From: JBFMGD01 sp040751775
Lineage (GTDB): Bacteria; Bacillota; Dethiobacteria; DTU022
Reading direction: 5' to 3'
Assembly (NCBI GenBank): GCA_040751775.1
Contig: JBFMGD010000012.1
Coordinates: forward strand, 1 to 59,938
DNA: 59,938 bases
Made by a program: the position numbers and the translations under genes. Under the pieces are notes generated by a model. That model had not been told where the DNA came from. It searched no databases and saw only the letters and a program-made list of their open reading frames with translations. Below, in pieces: positions 24,518-33,740 of the stretch. Within the stretch, counting starts at the first letter, position 1. Every line of letters starts with the position of its first letter.

Positions 24518-26191
24518 ATGGCCAGTAAACCGGCGCCTGTGCCAGTTGAGATTCTACTGCCGGGAGGGAAAGTGCTGGCTGCGGCCGGCGGGCGCAGTTT
24601 GCTTGAAATCAGCGAGGCAGTAAGCCGTTTTTATCCTTCCCCCATTGTGGCCGCGATGGTAGATTACGAACTCCATGAACTGACCTCCATTATGGAAAAG
24701 CCGGCTGCAATACGGTTCCTTGATCTGACCAGCAGGGAAGGGGCGCGTATTTATCAACGCAGTTTGACCTTTCTCCTGATTAACGCAGTCTATGAACTTT
24801 TCCCTGAAGCGGTAATTACGGTTGAGCATTCCCTGGGGAAGGGCCTCTATTGTGAAATCGATAAAAAACCGGCGTTAAGCGCTGCGGATGTGGTCTGTAT
24901 TGAGGAAAAAATGCGGCAGTTGGTCTACATGGATCTGCCCATAAAAAAAAGAAAAGCCGCACTCTCCGAAGCGGAGCGGGTTTTCAACAGCCAGTTGTTC
25001 GAAGATAAAGTAAAGTTGCTCAAATACTGGCCAAAAGATTACCTGAACCTTTATTCCATCGGCAGCCTGGAAGATACTTTATACGGTTACCATGTGCCGC
25101 GTACGGGACTGCTTGGCGTGTTTGGGCTGGAATACTACCGGCCGGGGCTGATCTTGCGTTTCCCAGATGAAAAAGATCCCTGCACAATACCGCCTTTAGT
25201 TGAACAGGCAAAACTGTTCGAGATTTTTCGCGAAGCGGAAAAGTGGGGGAGTATCCTTGGCTTTGATACTGTCGGAGCCATGAACAGCTTGATCGAGGAT
25301 AAACAGGGCCCCGAGGTAGTGCGCGTGGCTGAGGCGTTGCATGAAAAGAAGATTGCCCAAATTGCCGACTTTATCAGTGACCGCCGGGAAGAGATCCGCG
25401 TGATCCTGGTTGCGGGGCCGTCTTCCTCCGGTAAGACAACTTTTACCCAACGCCTGCGCACACAGCTCTTGGTAAACGGCTTACGCCCTTATCCCATTTC
25501 TCTCGACGACTATTTTGTGGACCGCGAGCATACGCCGGTTGACGAGTCAAACAATCCCGATTTTGAACATATTGAAGCCATAGATCTCCCCCTGTTCAAC
25601 GAACACCTGCTGCGCCTGATCGGCGGCGAAGAGGTGGATTTGCCCATTTTTAATTTTATTACCGGAAAGAGGGAATACGGCGACAGGCGGATCAGGCTGG
25701 AAAAAGGTCAACTCTTAATCATAGAGGGTATCCATGGCTTAAACGAAAGGCTGACCTGCTCTATTGCCCGCGGCAGGCAGTTTAAAATCTATATTTCAGC
25801 GCTGACAGCGCTTAACATCGATCGGCACACCAGGATACACACTACTGATACGCGCCTGCTCCGGCGCATAGTGCGAGACGCGCAGTTCCGCGGTATTGAC
25901 GCCCGGGAAACCATCAGGAGATGGCCCTCGGTCAGGCGTGGCGAGGAGAGGAATATCTTTTGCCTGCAGGAAAAGGCGGACATTATGTTCAATTCTTCCC
26001 TGGTTTACGAGCCGGCGGTAATCAAAGAATACGTCGAATTCCTGCTTAAAAAAATCGGCCGGTCCGAACCGGAATATATAGACGCAAAGAGGCTGCTCAC
26101 TTTTCTTTCTTTTTTTGTGCCGCTGGCACCGCACGATGTGCCATCCAACTCGATCTTGCGTGAATTCATCGGTAAGTCCTGTTTTAACTGA
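24518..26191 (+). CDS. TGS-domain uridine kinase-like nucleoside kinase
   Basis: 557 residues. About residues 8-60 form a TGS-like ubiquitin fold, followed by a region related to the threonyl-tRNA synthetase second additional domain (ITVEHSLGKGLYCEI), and from about residue 285 a P-loop uridine/cytidine kinase: Walker A GPSSSGKTTF, ISLDDYFVDREHTPVDE, ILIIEGIHGLNE and RLLRRIVRDAQFRG. This fused architecture is a known bacterial nucleoside kinase family of uncertain substrate. Starts after a GAGGGATTAG leader; alone in its transcription unit and followed by a strong terminator. Confidence 0.88.
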   Translation: MASKPAPVPVEILLPGGKVLAAAGGRSLLEISEAVSRFYPSPIVAAMVDYELHELTSIMEKPAAIRFLDLTSREGARIYQRSLTFLLINAVYELFPEAVITVEHSLGKGLYCEIDKKPALSAADVVCIEEKMRQLVYMDLPIKKRKAALSEAERVFNSQLFEDKVKLLKYWPKDYLNLYSIGSLEDTLYGYHVPRTGLLGVFGLEYYRPGLILRFPDEKDPCTIPPLVEQAKLFEIFREAEKWGSILGFDTVGAMNSLIEDKQGPEVVRVAEALHEKKIAQIADFISDRREEIRVILVAGPSSSGKTTFTQRLRTQLLVNGLRPYPISLDDYFVDREHTPVDESNNPDFEHIEAIDLPLFNEHLLRLIGGEEVDLPIFNFITGKREYGDRRIRLEKGQLLIIEGIHGLNERLTCSIARGRQFKIYISALTALNIDRHTRIHTTDTRLLRRIVRDAQFRGIDARETIRRWPSVRRGEERNIFCLQEKADIMFNSSLVYEPAVIKEYVEFLLKKIGRSEPEYIDAKRLLTFLSFFVPLAPHDVPSNSILREFIGKSCFN

Positions 26192-26229
26192 TTCCGGCCT
26201 AAAAGCGGTCCTCCTGCTGCTCCAAAACG

Positions 26230-26278
26230 TGGACATGAACAGAGGTAAAGTTGAAACTGTTCATGTCCATTTTGTTTT
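26230..26278 (+). terminator. Intrinsic terminator after the nucleoside kinase
   Basis: TGGACATGAACAG (26230-26242) and its perfect complement (26257-26269), 13 bp, followed by TTTTGTTTT. Confidence 0.9.
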
Positions 26279-26396
26279 GGTTTAAAGGAGAATGCCGCTG
26301 CTTTAGCGAAAATCAGAAAAGACAGAAAAATGATCGTTACTAAATATAATCAATTATCTGCTCCTGGGTGGTAAAAAAGTTGTAGAGGTGAATTAG

Positions 26397-27641
26397 ATGA
26401 GCAATTTGGATTTGATCCCATATCCCAAGGATATGGTGCAGGAGTCAGATGTCTCGTTGGCCCGGACGCTGCAGCAGTGGGCGGAGGCGGAAGTCTTGTC
26501 GAAGCGGCTGGAGTATCGCGAGGATTACGAAAAGTTGTTGAAGCCGGCGATGCGGAAGCTGTTTATAGACGTGGAGTTGCAGAAGATGATCTGGCCGGAA
26601 AACTGCGGCGGCATCGGCCTGAATACGCCGGAGGTGGCGCGGACCCTGGCGCTGTCGCTGGAGCAAATCGGCCGGGCCGATACCGGAATCGGCTATCTGT
26701 TTTCAGTTACTTTCGCCTTGTGCAGCAGTTTTGCCATGGAGACTAACCTGAATGAGGAGCTGTGCGACCGCATCGCTCCTCTTTTTTGTCAAACGCAGGA
26801 GATTGCGCTTGGCTCCCTGGTTTTGCCGGCGTTCGGCCGGGGTGAACACTCTGCGGAGGGGCCGCTTTTTCGGGGCAAGGTTTTACCTGCCCGGGCCCGA
26901 CGGGATGGTGACACGTGGGTCGTCAACGGGAAGAGTTTACGTCCGTTGAACTCAGGCGCAGACGCGCAGCTTTTCGGGGTGTTCTGCGCTCTGGAAAAAG
27001 AGGATGAGCCGGGTTTGATCCTGGTGCCCGGGGACGCTCCCGGCTTGACCCGGGGCGAGCGGTTTTTAAAGACCGGCCTGGCGGCCAGCGACAACGCGGA
27101 CATTGATTTGACGGAGGTGCGCGTTCCGGTGGAAAACCTGGTTTTTCGCGGAGAGAACCCGCTGCGTCAAATATTGTCCTGGCTCTACCTGAATAGCGGA
27201 GCGGTAACTGTCGGCTCCCTGTTCGCCACCTACGAGATTATGCGGGATTGGGCCGAGATGAGGGTGATCAAGGGCAAAGGCAGCCTGTTTAAGGAGAACC
27301 CGCTGACCGCCTCGCTGATGGCTGAAATCAGCCACGAGATACTGCTCAGCCGCCTTTTACTGCACCAGCTGGCGCAGATGCTCTCCAAGCCGGAGTTATA
27401 CCGGCAGCCCGGAGAGGAGCGGCTGTATATTCCTGCGCTGAGCGTGGTGTCGCATATCACCCAGACCGCCGAAAAGGCGATCAACCAGACCATGGAGTTG
27501 ATGGGTTCAGCGGGCTATGCCACGGAGTGGAACCTGGAGCGCTACTGGCGTGATGTGAAGACGATGCAGGTCCATTTGGGCAACTGGGAGCTGAACAAAA
27601 TGGAACTGGCCCGGTATTTTTTCCAGTGTCGGAACCTGTGA
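26397..27641 (+). CDS. Acyl-CoA dehydrogenase homologue, divergent active site (1)
   Basis: 414 residues with the ACAD fold: N-terminal helices (PENCGGIGLNTPEVARTLAL), middle beta domain with WVVNGKSLRPLNSG (flavin-covering strand), and the C-terminal four-helix bundle with MELMGSAGYATEWNLERYWRDVKTMQ. Where most family members have YEGT with the catalytic Glu, this one has HLGN, and the alternative Glu of isovaleryl-type enzymes is also not evident. Either it uses another base or it does not oxidise at C-alpha/C-beta. First gene of the 26.4-36.8 kb cluster; GAGGTG precedes the ATG. Confidence 0.8.
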   Translation: MSNLDLIPYPKDMVQESDVSLARTLQQWAEAEVLSKRLEYREDYEKLLKPAMRKLFIDVELQKMIWPENCGGIGLNTPEVARTLALSLEQIGRADTGIGYLFSVTFALCSSFAMETNLNEELCDRIAPLFCQTQEIALGSLVLPAFGRGEHSAEGPLFRGKVLPARARRDGDTWVVNGKSLRPLNSGADAQLFGVFCALEKEDEPGLILVPGDAPGLTRGERFLKTGLAASDNADIDLTEVRVPVENLVFRGENPLRQILSWLYLNSGAVTVGSLFATYEIMRDWAEMRVIKGKGSLFKENPLTASLMAEISHEILLSRLLLHQLAQMLSKPELYRQPGEERLYIPALSVVSHITQTAEKAINQTMELMGSAGYATEWNLERYWRDVKTMQVHLGNWELNKMELARYFFQCRNL

Positions 27642-27654
27642 GGAAAGTGAGGCA

Positions 27655-28929
27655 ATGATCATGCGAACTATCGATCATTTTACCCGCCCCAAAGAATATC
27701 TTTCCCCTCTGGATGAGTACTTCGGCAAAATCGTGCGGCAGTGGGCGGACAAAGAGGTGATCCCCTACCGGCGCCGCTACGATGAGGATTGGAAGGAACA
27801 CCATCTGATCGAACCGGCTTTTGACAAGCTGATGGGTGAACTGGGCCTGCAGCGGGTGCTATTCCCCGAGGACTTAGGAGGCTGGGGTCTGGGGCACTCT
27901 CACTATATCGGAACCGCCTCATACCGCCTCTTTGAAGAGGTGGCCCGGGCGGACTCGGCCATGGCCGTGGCCTTCGGCGTGGTCTTCTGGCCGCTGATTA
28001 TGATCTGCAACGAGCCCCACGTCAACCGCCGCCTCTGTGAGGAATTCGCCCCTATGTTTTGCAACACCCGCAAGGCCGTATTCGCCGCCAATGCCATGAC
28101 CGAGCCTCAGGGGGGCGCCGATATTGAGAATATGGAGATTGTTCAGGGCGCCACCATCGAGACGACAGCGGTCTTGGACGGGGACGAATGGGTGATTAAC
28201 GGCCATAAACTGTGGCCGACCAATAGCGGCGGAGTCTGCAACCTCTTTGGGGTTGTCTGCACCACCAACCCGGGATCGAGGGATTTAAGTGATTTTGCGT
28301 TTATCTTTGTCCCCGCGGACACGTCCGGGGTAGCCCAGGGAAGCCCTTATCAGAAAGCGGGTATGGCGGCCGACAAAAACGGTGATATCTGGTTTGAACA
28401 GGTGCGCGTGCCGAAGCATTACCGCGCCTGCGGCCCCGGGGACGATTATAAGTATTTTAAAGAGGTCATCTCCTTCGGCAATCTGGGCAGTATTTCTTTC
28501 GTCAGCGGGGCGATGCTGAATGTTTTTGAGATATTGCAGGAATTCTGCGGGAACAGAGCCTACGGCGGCCGCCCCCTGAAAGAAAACGATGCCGTGGCCG
28601 GCGTGCTGGCGGATATTGTGAAGGACATTGACATCATCCGTGTGCTCGGCTACCAGTACGCCCGCATGATCGATCGACCTGACCTTTACGGGCCGCGCTG
28701 GAGCGATGAAATTGTGGCTAAAGGGCGGGCTTACAAATACTTCGCCTGCGACCGCGCGGTGGAGGATTTGGGGAAAGCGATGAATTTACTGGAGTCCTCT
28801 GGCAGCGACCGGGCCTGGGATATTGAGAAGCATTGGCGGGATTTAAAGATTGTGCAGTTGTGGATGGGCGGCAAGCAGCTATGCCAGATGGAGACGGCGC
28901 GTTGGTACTTTGACTGTAAAACTCTTTAA
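27655..28929 (+). CDS. Acyl-CoA dehydrogenase homologue, divergent active site (2)
   Basis: 424 residues, same fold as its neighbour: LFPEDLGGWGLGHSHYIGTA, NAMTEPQGGADIENM (FAD-binding strand), WVINGHKLWPTNSG, and C-terminal NLLESSGSDRAWDIEKHWRDLKIVQ. The YEGT site reads WMGG, so the canonical catalytic Glu is missing here too. The two proteins share the unusual K-W/R-PTNSG motif and the WRD(V/L)K ending and probably form a hetero-oligomer. Thirteen bp separate the genes. An ATG at 27661 with better spacing to GAGG is an alternative start. Confidence 0.8.
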   Translation: MIMRTIDHFTRPKEYLSPLDEYFGKIVRQWADKEVIPYRRRYDEDWKEHHLIEPAFDKLMGELGLQRVLFPEDLGGWGLGHSHYIGTASYRLFEEVARADSAMAVAFGVVFWPLIMICNEPHVNRRLCEEFAPMFCNTRKAVFAANAMTEPQGGADIENMEIVQGATIETTAVLDGDEWVINGHKLWPTNSGGVCNLFGVVCTTNPGSRDLSDFAFIFVPADTSGVAQGSPYQKAGMAADKNGDIWFEQVRVPKHYRACGPGDDYKYFKEVISFGNLGSISFVSGAMLNVFEILQEFCGNRAYGGRPLKENDAVAGVLADIVKDIDIIRVLGYQYARMIDRPDLYGPRWSDEIVAKGRAYKYFACDRAVEDLGKAMNLLESSGSDRAWDIEKHWRDLKIVQLWMGGKQLCQMETARWYFDCKTL

Positions 28930-28942
28930 AGGAGGGGCTTCA

Positions 28943-29614
28943 TTGGAAGAGACGAGCAGCCGTCCCGGAATGCTGGATCTGTTCAACCGGATTTTAAAGG
29001 AACTGCTGCGGACTCCGAAATTTAAGGCGCAGGTTAAAGTTGTACTTAACTCTCTGGACCCTCCGGCCGCGGCGGCGCTGGTGCGCACCTTGATGTGGGA
29101 GGACACCGAGATTTTCTTGGACATGGTGGGCGTTTTTCCGGAACTGCTAAACGCTTTGCTTACCGGCGGCCGGGAGTTTACGGAGCGAATGGATCAATAC
29201 CCCGCCCCGCTGCCGGCCGCTTTTATAGCCCAAATTATCGATAAACTGGACGGGGAGGCACTGGGCTCCCTGATCGCTGCTATTCCTGAGCTCTTCAGCC
29301 GACTCAAAGAGGTGCCGGGAAAACCGCTGCAGCAGTCCCTGGCCGGTTTGGGTCGCCGGGTAATCCGTGGGCTAGGTACAGAAGAAAGCAGCCCGGCCGC
29401 GGCGGCGCTGGCCGTTCTACAACCTTTCCTGCAGCAGCAGATCCGGCGGCTGGCGGTGGAAGTGGGGCAAGATGGCTCGGAGACCCGCAAGCTGATCCAG
29501 GGCCTCTCCCAGACGCTCGCGGCAGCGTTGCAGGAAAACCCGGACTTTATAAGCTTTGTATGCAGGCCGTTTTTGGATTCGTTCCGGCAATCGGCCGGAG
29601 ACGGCGCTTCATAA
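28943..29614 (+). CDS. All-helical protein of unknown function, paralogue of the next gene
   Basis: 223 residues, TTG start with AAAGGAGGGG about 6 nt upstream. No cysteines suitable for clusters and no membrane helix. It is leucine- and alanine-rich with repeated helix-turn-helix segments: ELLRTPKFKAQVKVVLNSLD, ALVRTLMWEDTEIFLDMVG, QIIDKLDGEALGSLIAAIPEL and LAAALQENPDFISFVCRPFL. The first two segments align with those of the following 511-residue protein, so the two are paralogues. No known family recognised. Position inside the reductase cluster suggests a subunit, scaffold or chaperone. Confidence 0.7.
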   Translation: MEETSSRPGMLDLFNRILKELLRTPKFKAQVKVVLNSLDPPAAAALVRTLMWEDTEIFLDMVGVFPELLNALLTGGREFTERMDQYPAPLPAAFIAQIIDKLDGEALGSLIAAIPELFSRLKEVPGKPLQQSLAGLGRRVIRGLGTEESSPAAAALAVLQPFLQQQIRRLAVEVGQDGSETRKLIQGLSQTLAAALQENPDFISFVCRPFLDSFRQSAGDGAS

Positions 29615-29637
29615 TAACGTAAGGGGATGATCAATGC

Positions 29638-31173
29638 ATGCGTGAGGTTAATAAAATTGGAGCCCCTGACCCGCTGGAAGCCGCCGCGGCCCCGCGGGTT
29701 TTACGCGAGCTGCTGCGAACGCCGGCCGTCAAAGATCTGTTGGCGATAAACCTGCAAGACTCAAATCCGGAAACCGCGCGTGAACTGGTTAAAGCAATGC
29801 TCTGGAGCGATTCCGTATTCTCATTCGGCATGTTGGGACAGCTGCCGCGGGGCCTTAATTTTCTTGTTGTTTTCCTGGACGAACTGGGGCGGCAACTGCA
29901 GAATCTGCCTCCCCACTTGCTAAGGGAATTTGCTGCTGCAATGGGGCGGACTCTGGATACGGAGAGCCTCAAGGCGCTCCCCCGGGTGTATGCGCCTTTG
30001 TTGGCGACCCTGGCCGGGGAAGATTTGGCAACACGGCAACGGCTGCTGGACCCGGCTGCACTGGGAGAGCTGATCACCTCCCTCTTTGAATGGCTGGGCC
30101 GGGCCGCGGGAAAAGATCCCGAGAAGATGCGGCTGAGCGAGGCAAGAAAAAGCCGTTTCTTGGCAGAAACCATTCGGGCTACCGATTTTGGAAAAATCCG
30201 CCGCGCAATTACCCGGCAAGCTGAGGCAAACTACCCGGTTACCGAGAGTGTCGTCACGGCCATCGTCAGCGACCCGCTGATTTTCGCCAACCTGATCAAC
30301 ATCCTCCCCCCCTTGCTGAACAACTTGCTGAAAGGGACATCCTCCGCCCTGGCTCAGATTGATTACCCCCCGGAAATCCTCGCCAGCGCCGTTTTCAATC
30401 TCTTGGGTGACCTGGAAACGGAAGAACTGGGGGAGATCATAAACAACGCGAGCCGTTTCATTAATAAACTGCACGAAGGGAGCGCCGTTTTAGGGCGGGA
30501 GGAACCCCGTTTCCGACCTGTTTTGCAGAGCTTTTTAGAGAAGGCACTGCACAGGGTCGATGAAACAGAAGCTGCCCGTGCCCTGCTGGCCCTGGGTGAG
30601 GATATCGAAACGCTCCTCTGCGTCGCCGCCGATACGGTGGTGGAGAAACCGGAGCTTGCGGCGAAAGTGTTTTCAGCCCTGCTGCTCGGCTTTAATGCCA
30701 ATTTGCACGGGGTTACGTACCTGCTGGAGCAATTAAACGAGCTTCCGCCGCATCTCTACCAGCATATGGCTGCGGAGCTGGATAACAAGGATTTCAATAA
30801 AATCGGAAAGCTGATTAATAATCTGGTCAAGCTGGCCAACCGGGTTCTTTTGGAAAAACCCGCCCTGGTAGGAAACGCTTTGAACGCATATCTCGCATCC
30901 TATAATCAGAAACTGGCCCGGGAGCCGGGTCAGGTCCGTAAATCCTTCTCTCATTACCTGACGCACCTGGACCCGGAGGAGTTGTCTACTGCGTTGCTTT
31001 TAACCTCAGACCAATTGTCCCAAACCCTGGCTGAAAACCCACAGCTTGCAAAGTCGGTGCTCAAGTCATTTTTTACGATCTTGCGCGGGGCGATCAAAGG
31101 TTCACTGCGGCGCAAGTGCAAAAGCCAGGGTTTTCACGCGGAAAGCAGATCGCTTCAAGGGAGGGGTCAGTGA
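29638..31173 (+). CDS. Large all-helical repeat protein of unknown function
   Basis: 511 residues, soluble, alpha-helical, with repeating units of about 35-90 residues. The N-terminus (RELLRTPAVKDLLAINLQDSNPETARELVKAMLWSD, read over residues 22-58) mirrors the preceding protein. Later units share an E(K/N)PxL turn: VVEKPELAAKVFSALL, LLEKPALVGNALNAYL, LAENPQLAKSVLKSFF. This looks like an alpha-solenoid of the HEAT/ARM kind but matches no family I can name. The stop is 3 bp before the next gene's ATG, so translation is coupled to the reductase subunits. Confidence 0.7.
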   Translation: MREVNKIGAPDPLEAAAAPRVLRELLRTPAVKDLLAINLQDSNPETARELVKAMLWSDSVFSFGMLGQLPRGLNFLVVFLDELGRQLQNLPPHLLREFAAAMGRTLDTESLKALPRVYAPLLATLAGEDLATRQRLLDPAALGELITSLFEWLGRAAGKDPEKMRLSEARKSRFLAETIRATDFGKIRRAITRQAEANYPVTESVVTAIVSDPLIFANLINILPPLLNNLLKGTSSALAQIDYPPEILASAVFNLLGDLETEELGEIINNASRFINKLHEGSAVLGREEPRFRPVLQSFLEKALHRVDETEAARALLALGEDIETLLCVAADTVVEKPELAAKVFSALLLGFNANLHGVTYLLEQLNELPPHLYQHMAAELDNKDFNKIGKLINNLVKLANRVLLEKPALVGNALNAYLASYNQKLAREPGQVRKSFSHYLTHLDPEELSTALLLTSDQLSQTLAENPQLAKSVLKSFFTILRGAIKGSLRRKCKSQGFHAESRSLQGRGQ

Positions 31174-31175
31174 AC

Positions 31176-32285
31176 ATGACCGTGCTGAACAGTTTAACCG
31201 GGGTAATCAAAAATGAATATGTGCAGCAGGCTCGTGCCAGAGGACAGAAAATTGTCGGCTACGCCTGTCTGGCTACCCCTCGGGAAGTGCTGGACGCGGC
31301 GGGCCTTTTCCCCTACCGGCTGAAAGCGCTGGGCAAGGGAGAAACAGAGATGGCCGACGCCTATCTGTCCCGCTTCAACTGCGGCTTTTGCCGCTCCTGC
31401 CTGCAACTGGGGCTGGACGGCACCTATGATTTCTTGGACGGGATCATCGAGACCAACGGCTGCGACCATCTGCGGGGGATGTTTGAAAACTGGCAATATG
31501 CCGCGCCCCGCTCCTTTTTTCATTATGTGCGGGTGCCTCATCTGGCGGATGCTGATTCGATGCGGTGGTTTGTGGAAGAGATCGAGCTTTTAATTGAGGC
31601 GTTAAATGAGCATTTCGGGGCTGACGTCAATGATTATAAACTTAACAAGGCGATTGAGATACAGGATCAGATCGCCGCAAAGATGAGGCGGATTTATGAA
31701 AGCCGCTGGGGCGGCGAAATTAAAGTGTCCGGGCATGAGATCATGTCTTTAATGGTAGCAGAGGGTTCTCTGCCGGCGCCTGATTTTGTAAAACTGCTGG
31801 ATGGTTTTATAGGGACACTGGAAGATCGCAAGCCCATAAACTGCCGGGCCCGGCTGTTTATGGGCGGGGCCGCCACCGACGAGATCGGACTGATCGCCGA
31901 GCTGGAACAGCTGGGCGGCCTGATGGTGGCTGATTCTTTCTGTTTCGGCGGCCGTCTTTTTTTAAGGGAAGCCGTAGCGAAGGCTCCGGTTCATCGGCTG
32001 GCGGAGATTTATTTAAACAACCTGATGTGCCCGCGCATGTTTATGAACTACCCCCAGCGCAAGGCCTTTATCCTGGAGATGATCGAGAAGGCAGCAGTGG
32101 ATGGGGCGGTGCTCTTTCACAACAAGTTTTGCGACCTGCACGGCATCGAAAACGTCAAGCTAAAAATGAACCTGGAAGAAGCAGGCCTGCCGGTGCTGCT
32201 GTTGGAGAAAGAATACGGGGCCGGGGCCGACATCGGTCGTCTAAAGACGCGGGTCCAGGCTTTCCTGGAAAGGCTAAAGAGGTGA
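31176..32285 (+). CDS. BcrC/HgdB-like subunit of an ATP-dependent reductase/dehydratase
   Basis: 369 residues of the 2-hydroxyacyl-CoA dehydratase D-component (HgdB/BcrC) superfamily. The N-terminal part has KIVGYACLATPREVLDAAGLFPYRL, then cysteines C69, C72, C75 in NCGFCRSC and C96 in TNGCDHLRGMFENW, as in benzoyl-CoA reductase small catalytic subunits; KINCRARLFMGG-type strand and LFHNKFCDLHG follow. These subunits hold a [4Fe-4S] or double-cubane cluster. GGGAGGGG is 8 nt before the ATG at 31176. Length matches BcrC/BzdN (about 380). The substrate is unknown. Confidence 0.82.
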   Translation: MTVLNSLTGVIKNEYVQQARARGQKIVGYACLATPREVLDAAGLFPYRLKALGKGETEMADAYLSRFNCGFCRSCLQLGLDGTYDFLDGIIETNGCDHLRGMFENWQYAAPRSFFHYVRVPHLADADSMRWFVEEIELLIEALNEHFGADVNDYKLNKAIEIQDQIAAKMRRIYESRWGGEIKVSGHEIMSLMVAEGSLPAPDFVKLLDGFIGTLEDRKPINCRARLFMGGAATDEIGLIAELEQLGGLMVADSFCFGGRLFLREAVAKAPVHRLAEIYLNNLMCPRMFMNYPQRKAFILEMIEKAAVDGAVLFHNKFCDLHGIENVKLKMNLEEAGLPVLLLEKEYGAGADIGRLKTRVQAFLERLKR

Positions 32286-32291
32286 CCGCTG

Positions 32292-33695
32292 ATGAACAGT
32301 ATAAGTAAGCAGGCCAGTCAGACAGGATTATTTAGCCGTGTGTATTCACTTTTCAGCGTTTTAAAGAAGCTGCCGCCTCAGCTCAGTGAAGAGGAGCTGG
32401 AGGGGCTGATTAAAGTGTTGCCCGCAGACAGCGCCAATAGTATGAAATCACTATTGAAACCCTCGATCCAGCAGGCATCGATGACTTTTATACAGATGCT
32501 CTCAACCGCACTGGAAGAAACAAAAGCGGCCAAGCAAAGCGGCAAAAAAGTGGTGCTGGCGCCCTTTAATTTCCCGCCGGAGATTATCCATGCTTTTGAC
32601 AACCTCGTTCCGATCACCACGGAGGTGTTAACCACCTTGGGGGTAGTGGCCTTGGAGGGGCAGGGGGAGCGCTACTGGAGCTATGCCATGGGGCTAGGGC
32701 TTCCGGACCACCTTTGCTCGGCTAATACCATAGACTTGGGCTCCATGCTTTCGGGGATGGACTTTGAGCCCGATGCGATTATCTCCGGCTGCGTGGGCAG
32801 CTGCGACGTGAACTCCAAGACGCACGAGTTTGTCTCCCTGCTGGTGGGCCTGCCGCAGATTGCCCTGGAGAAGCCGCCCGACAATACGGCGCGCGGCCTT
32901 AAGATTTTCAAAAACAACTATTACAAGATGATCCGGCAGCTCGAAGAGCTGGCCGGAGAAGAGCTTAAAGATGAAAACCTGCGTATGGTGGCTGAAAAGG
33001 TGAACCGCTGCACGGAGCTCTACCGTGACCTGTGGGAGTTGAAGAAGCAGATCCCCTGCCCGGTGCCGGGCATCTTTTCCCTCTTTATCTGCGCGACCCG
33101 CTTCGCGATGTGGGGACGGGATGAGGGGATCAAAACCCTGGAAAGCTGCCTGGCGGTTTCGCGCCGTAATTTTGAAAGCGAAGCCTACCGCAGCCGGGAA
33201 GAGGCAGCACGGGTATTCTGGATATACCTGAGCTATTATTATGATCTGGTGCGTTTTTATGACTGGATGGAAGAAAACCATATCAGCAATATGGGCGATG
33301 CTTTGCAATTGGCCTTTCCTGAGCCACTGGACCTTTCTTCCCGGGAAACGATTCTGGACGGGATGATTGAAAGCGCCTGGAATAACGTGATGACCCGGCA
33401 AATGGGGGCAGCTTCCATGTCCCAGCGCTGGATCGAAGATATTGTTTATGTGATCAAAGAGTGGCATATCAACGGCACCATCTACTGCGGCCACCACTCC
33501 TGTAAGCAGACCTGGAGCGTCTTCTCCATGGCCCGCAACGAGGTGCTGAAAAGAACCGGCGTGCCCACCCTGGGGCTGCAGGGGGACTCCTGGATCCGGT
33601 CCATGACGCCGATGAGCGTCATCCAGGAGGAGATCGAGCAGTTTGTCCATAACGTCATTAATAAGCGGGGGCGGAGAAGGCGGACGAGAGCCTGA
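32292..33695 (+). CDS. BcrB/HgdA-like subunit of an ATP-dependent reductase/dehydratase
   Basis: 467 residues, same superfamily as the preceding gene and starting 6 bp after it. Cysteines at 142, 167 and 171 (SGCVGSCDVNSKTHE) and at 399 and 404 (YCGHHSCKQTW) are candidate cluster ligands; the C-terminal TLGLQGDSWIRSMTP is the end of the second Rossmann-like domain. Size fits BcrB/BzdO of class I benzoyl-CoA reductases. Together with two different activators it looks more like a reductase than a simple dehydratase, but this has to be read as inference. Confidence 0.8.
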   Translation: MNSISKQASQTGLFSRVYSLFSVLKKLPPQLSEEELEGLIKVLPADSANSMKSLLKPSIQQASMTFIQMLSTALEETKAAKQSGKKVVLAPFNFPPEIIHAFDNLVPITTEVLTTLGVVALEGQGERYWSYAMGLGLPDHLCSANTIDLGSMLSGMDFEPDAIISGCVGSCDVNSKTHEFVSLLVGLPQIALEKPPDNTARGLKIFKNNYYKMIRQLEELAGEELKDENLRMVAEKVNRCTELYRDLWELKKQIPCPVPGIFSLFICATRFAMWGRDEGIKTLESCLAVSRRNFESEAYRSREEAARVFWIYLSYYYDLVRFYDWMEENHISNMGDALQLAFPEPLDLSSRETILDGMIESAWNNVMTRQMGAASMSQRWIEDIVYVIKEWHINGTIYCGHHSCKQTWSVFSMARNEVLKRTGVPTLGLQGDSWIRSMTPMSVIQEEIEQFVHNVINKRGRRRRTRA

Positions 33696-33740
33696 AATTC
33701 TCCGCAGCCACCCGGCCCGGATATGGAGGTTACAGAATAG

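Noticed and set aside
26397..28929. Reading the two ACAD homologues as ordinary butyryl-CoA dehydrogenases
   Set aside because: The catalytic YEGT motif is missing in both and they differ clearly from the canonical copy at 46777.
32694..33650. 318-codon minus-strand frame opposite the BcrB-like gene
   Set aside because: Antisense shadow; histidine-rich translation typical of a reversed frame in G+C-rich DNA.
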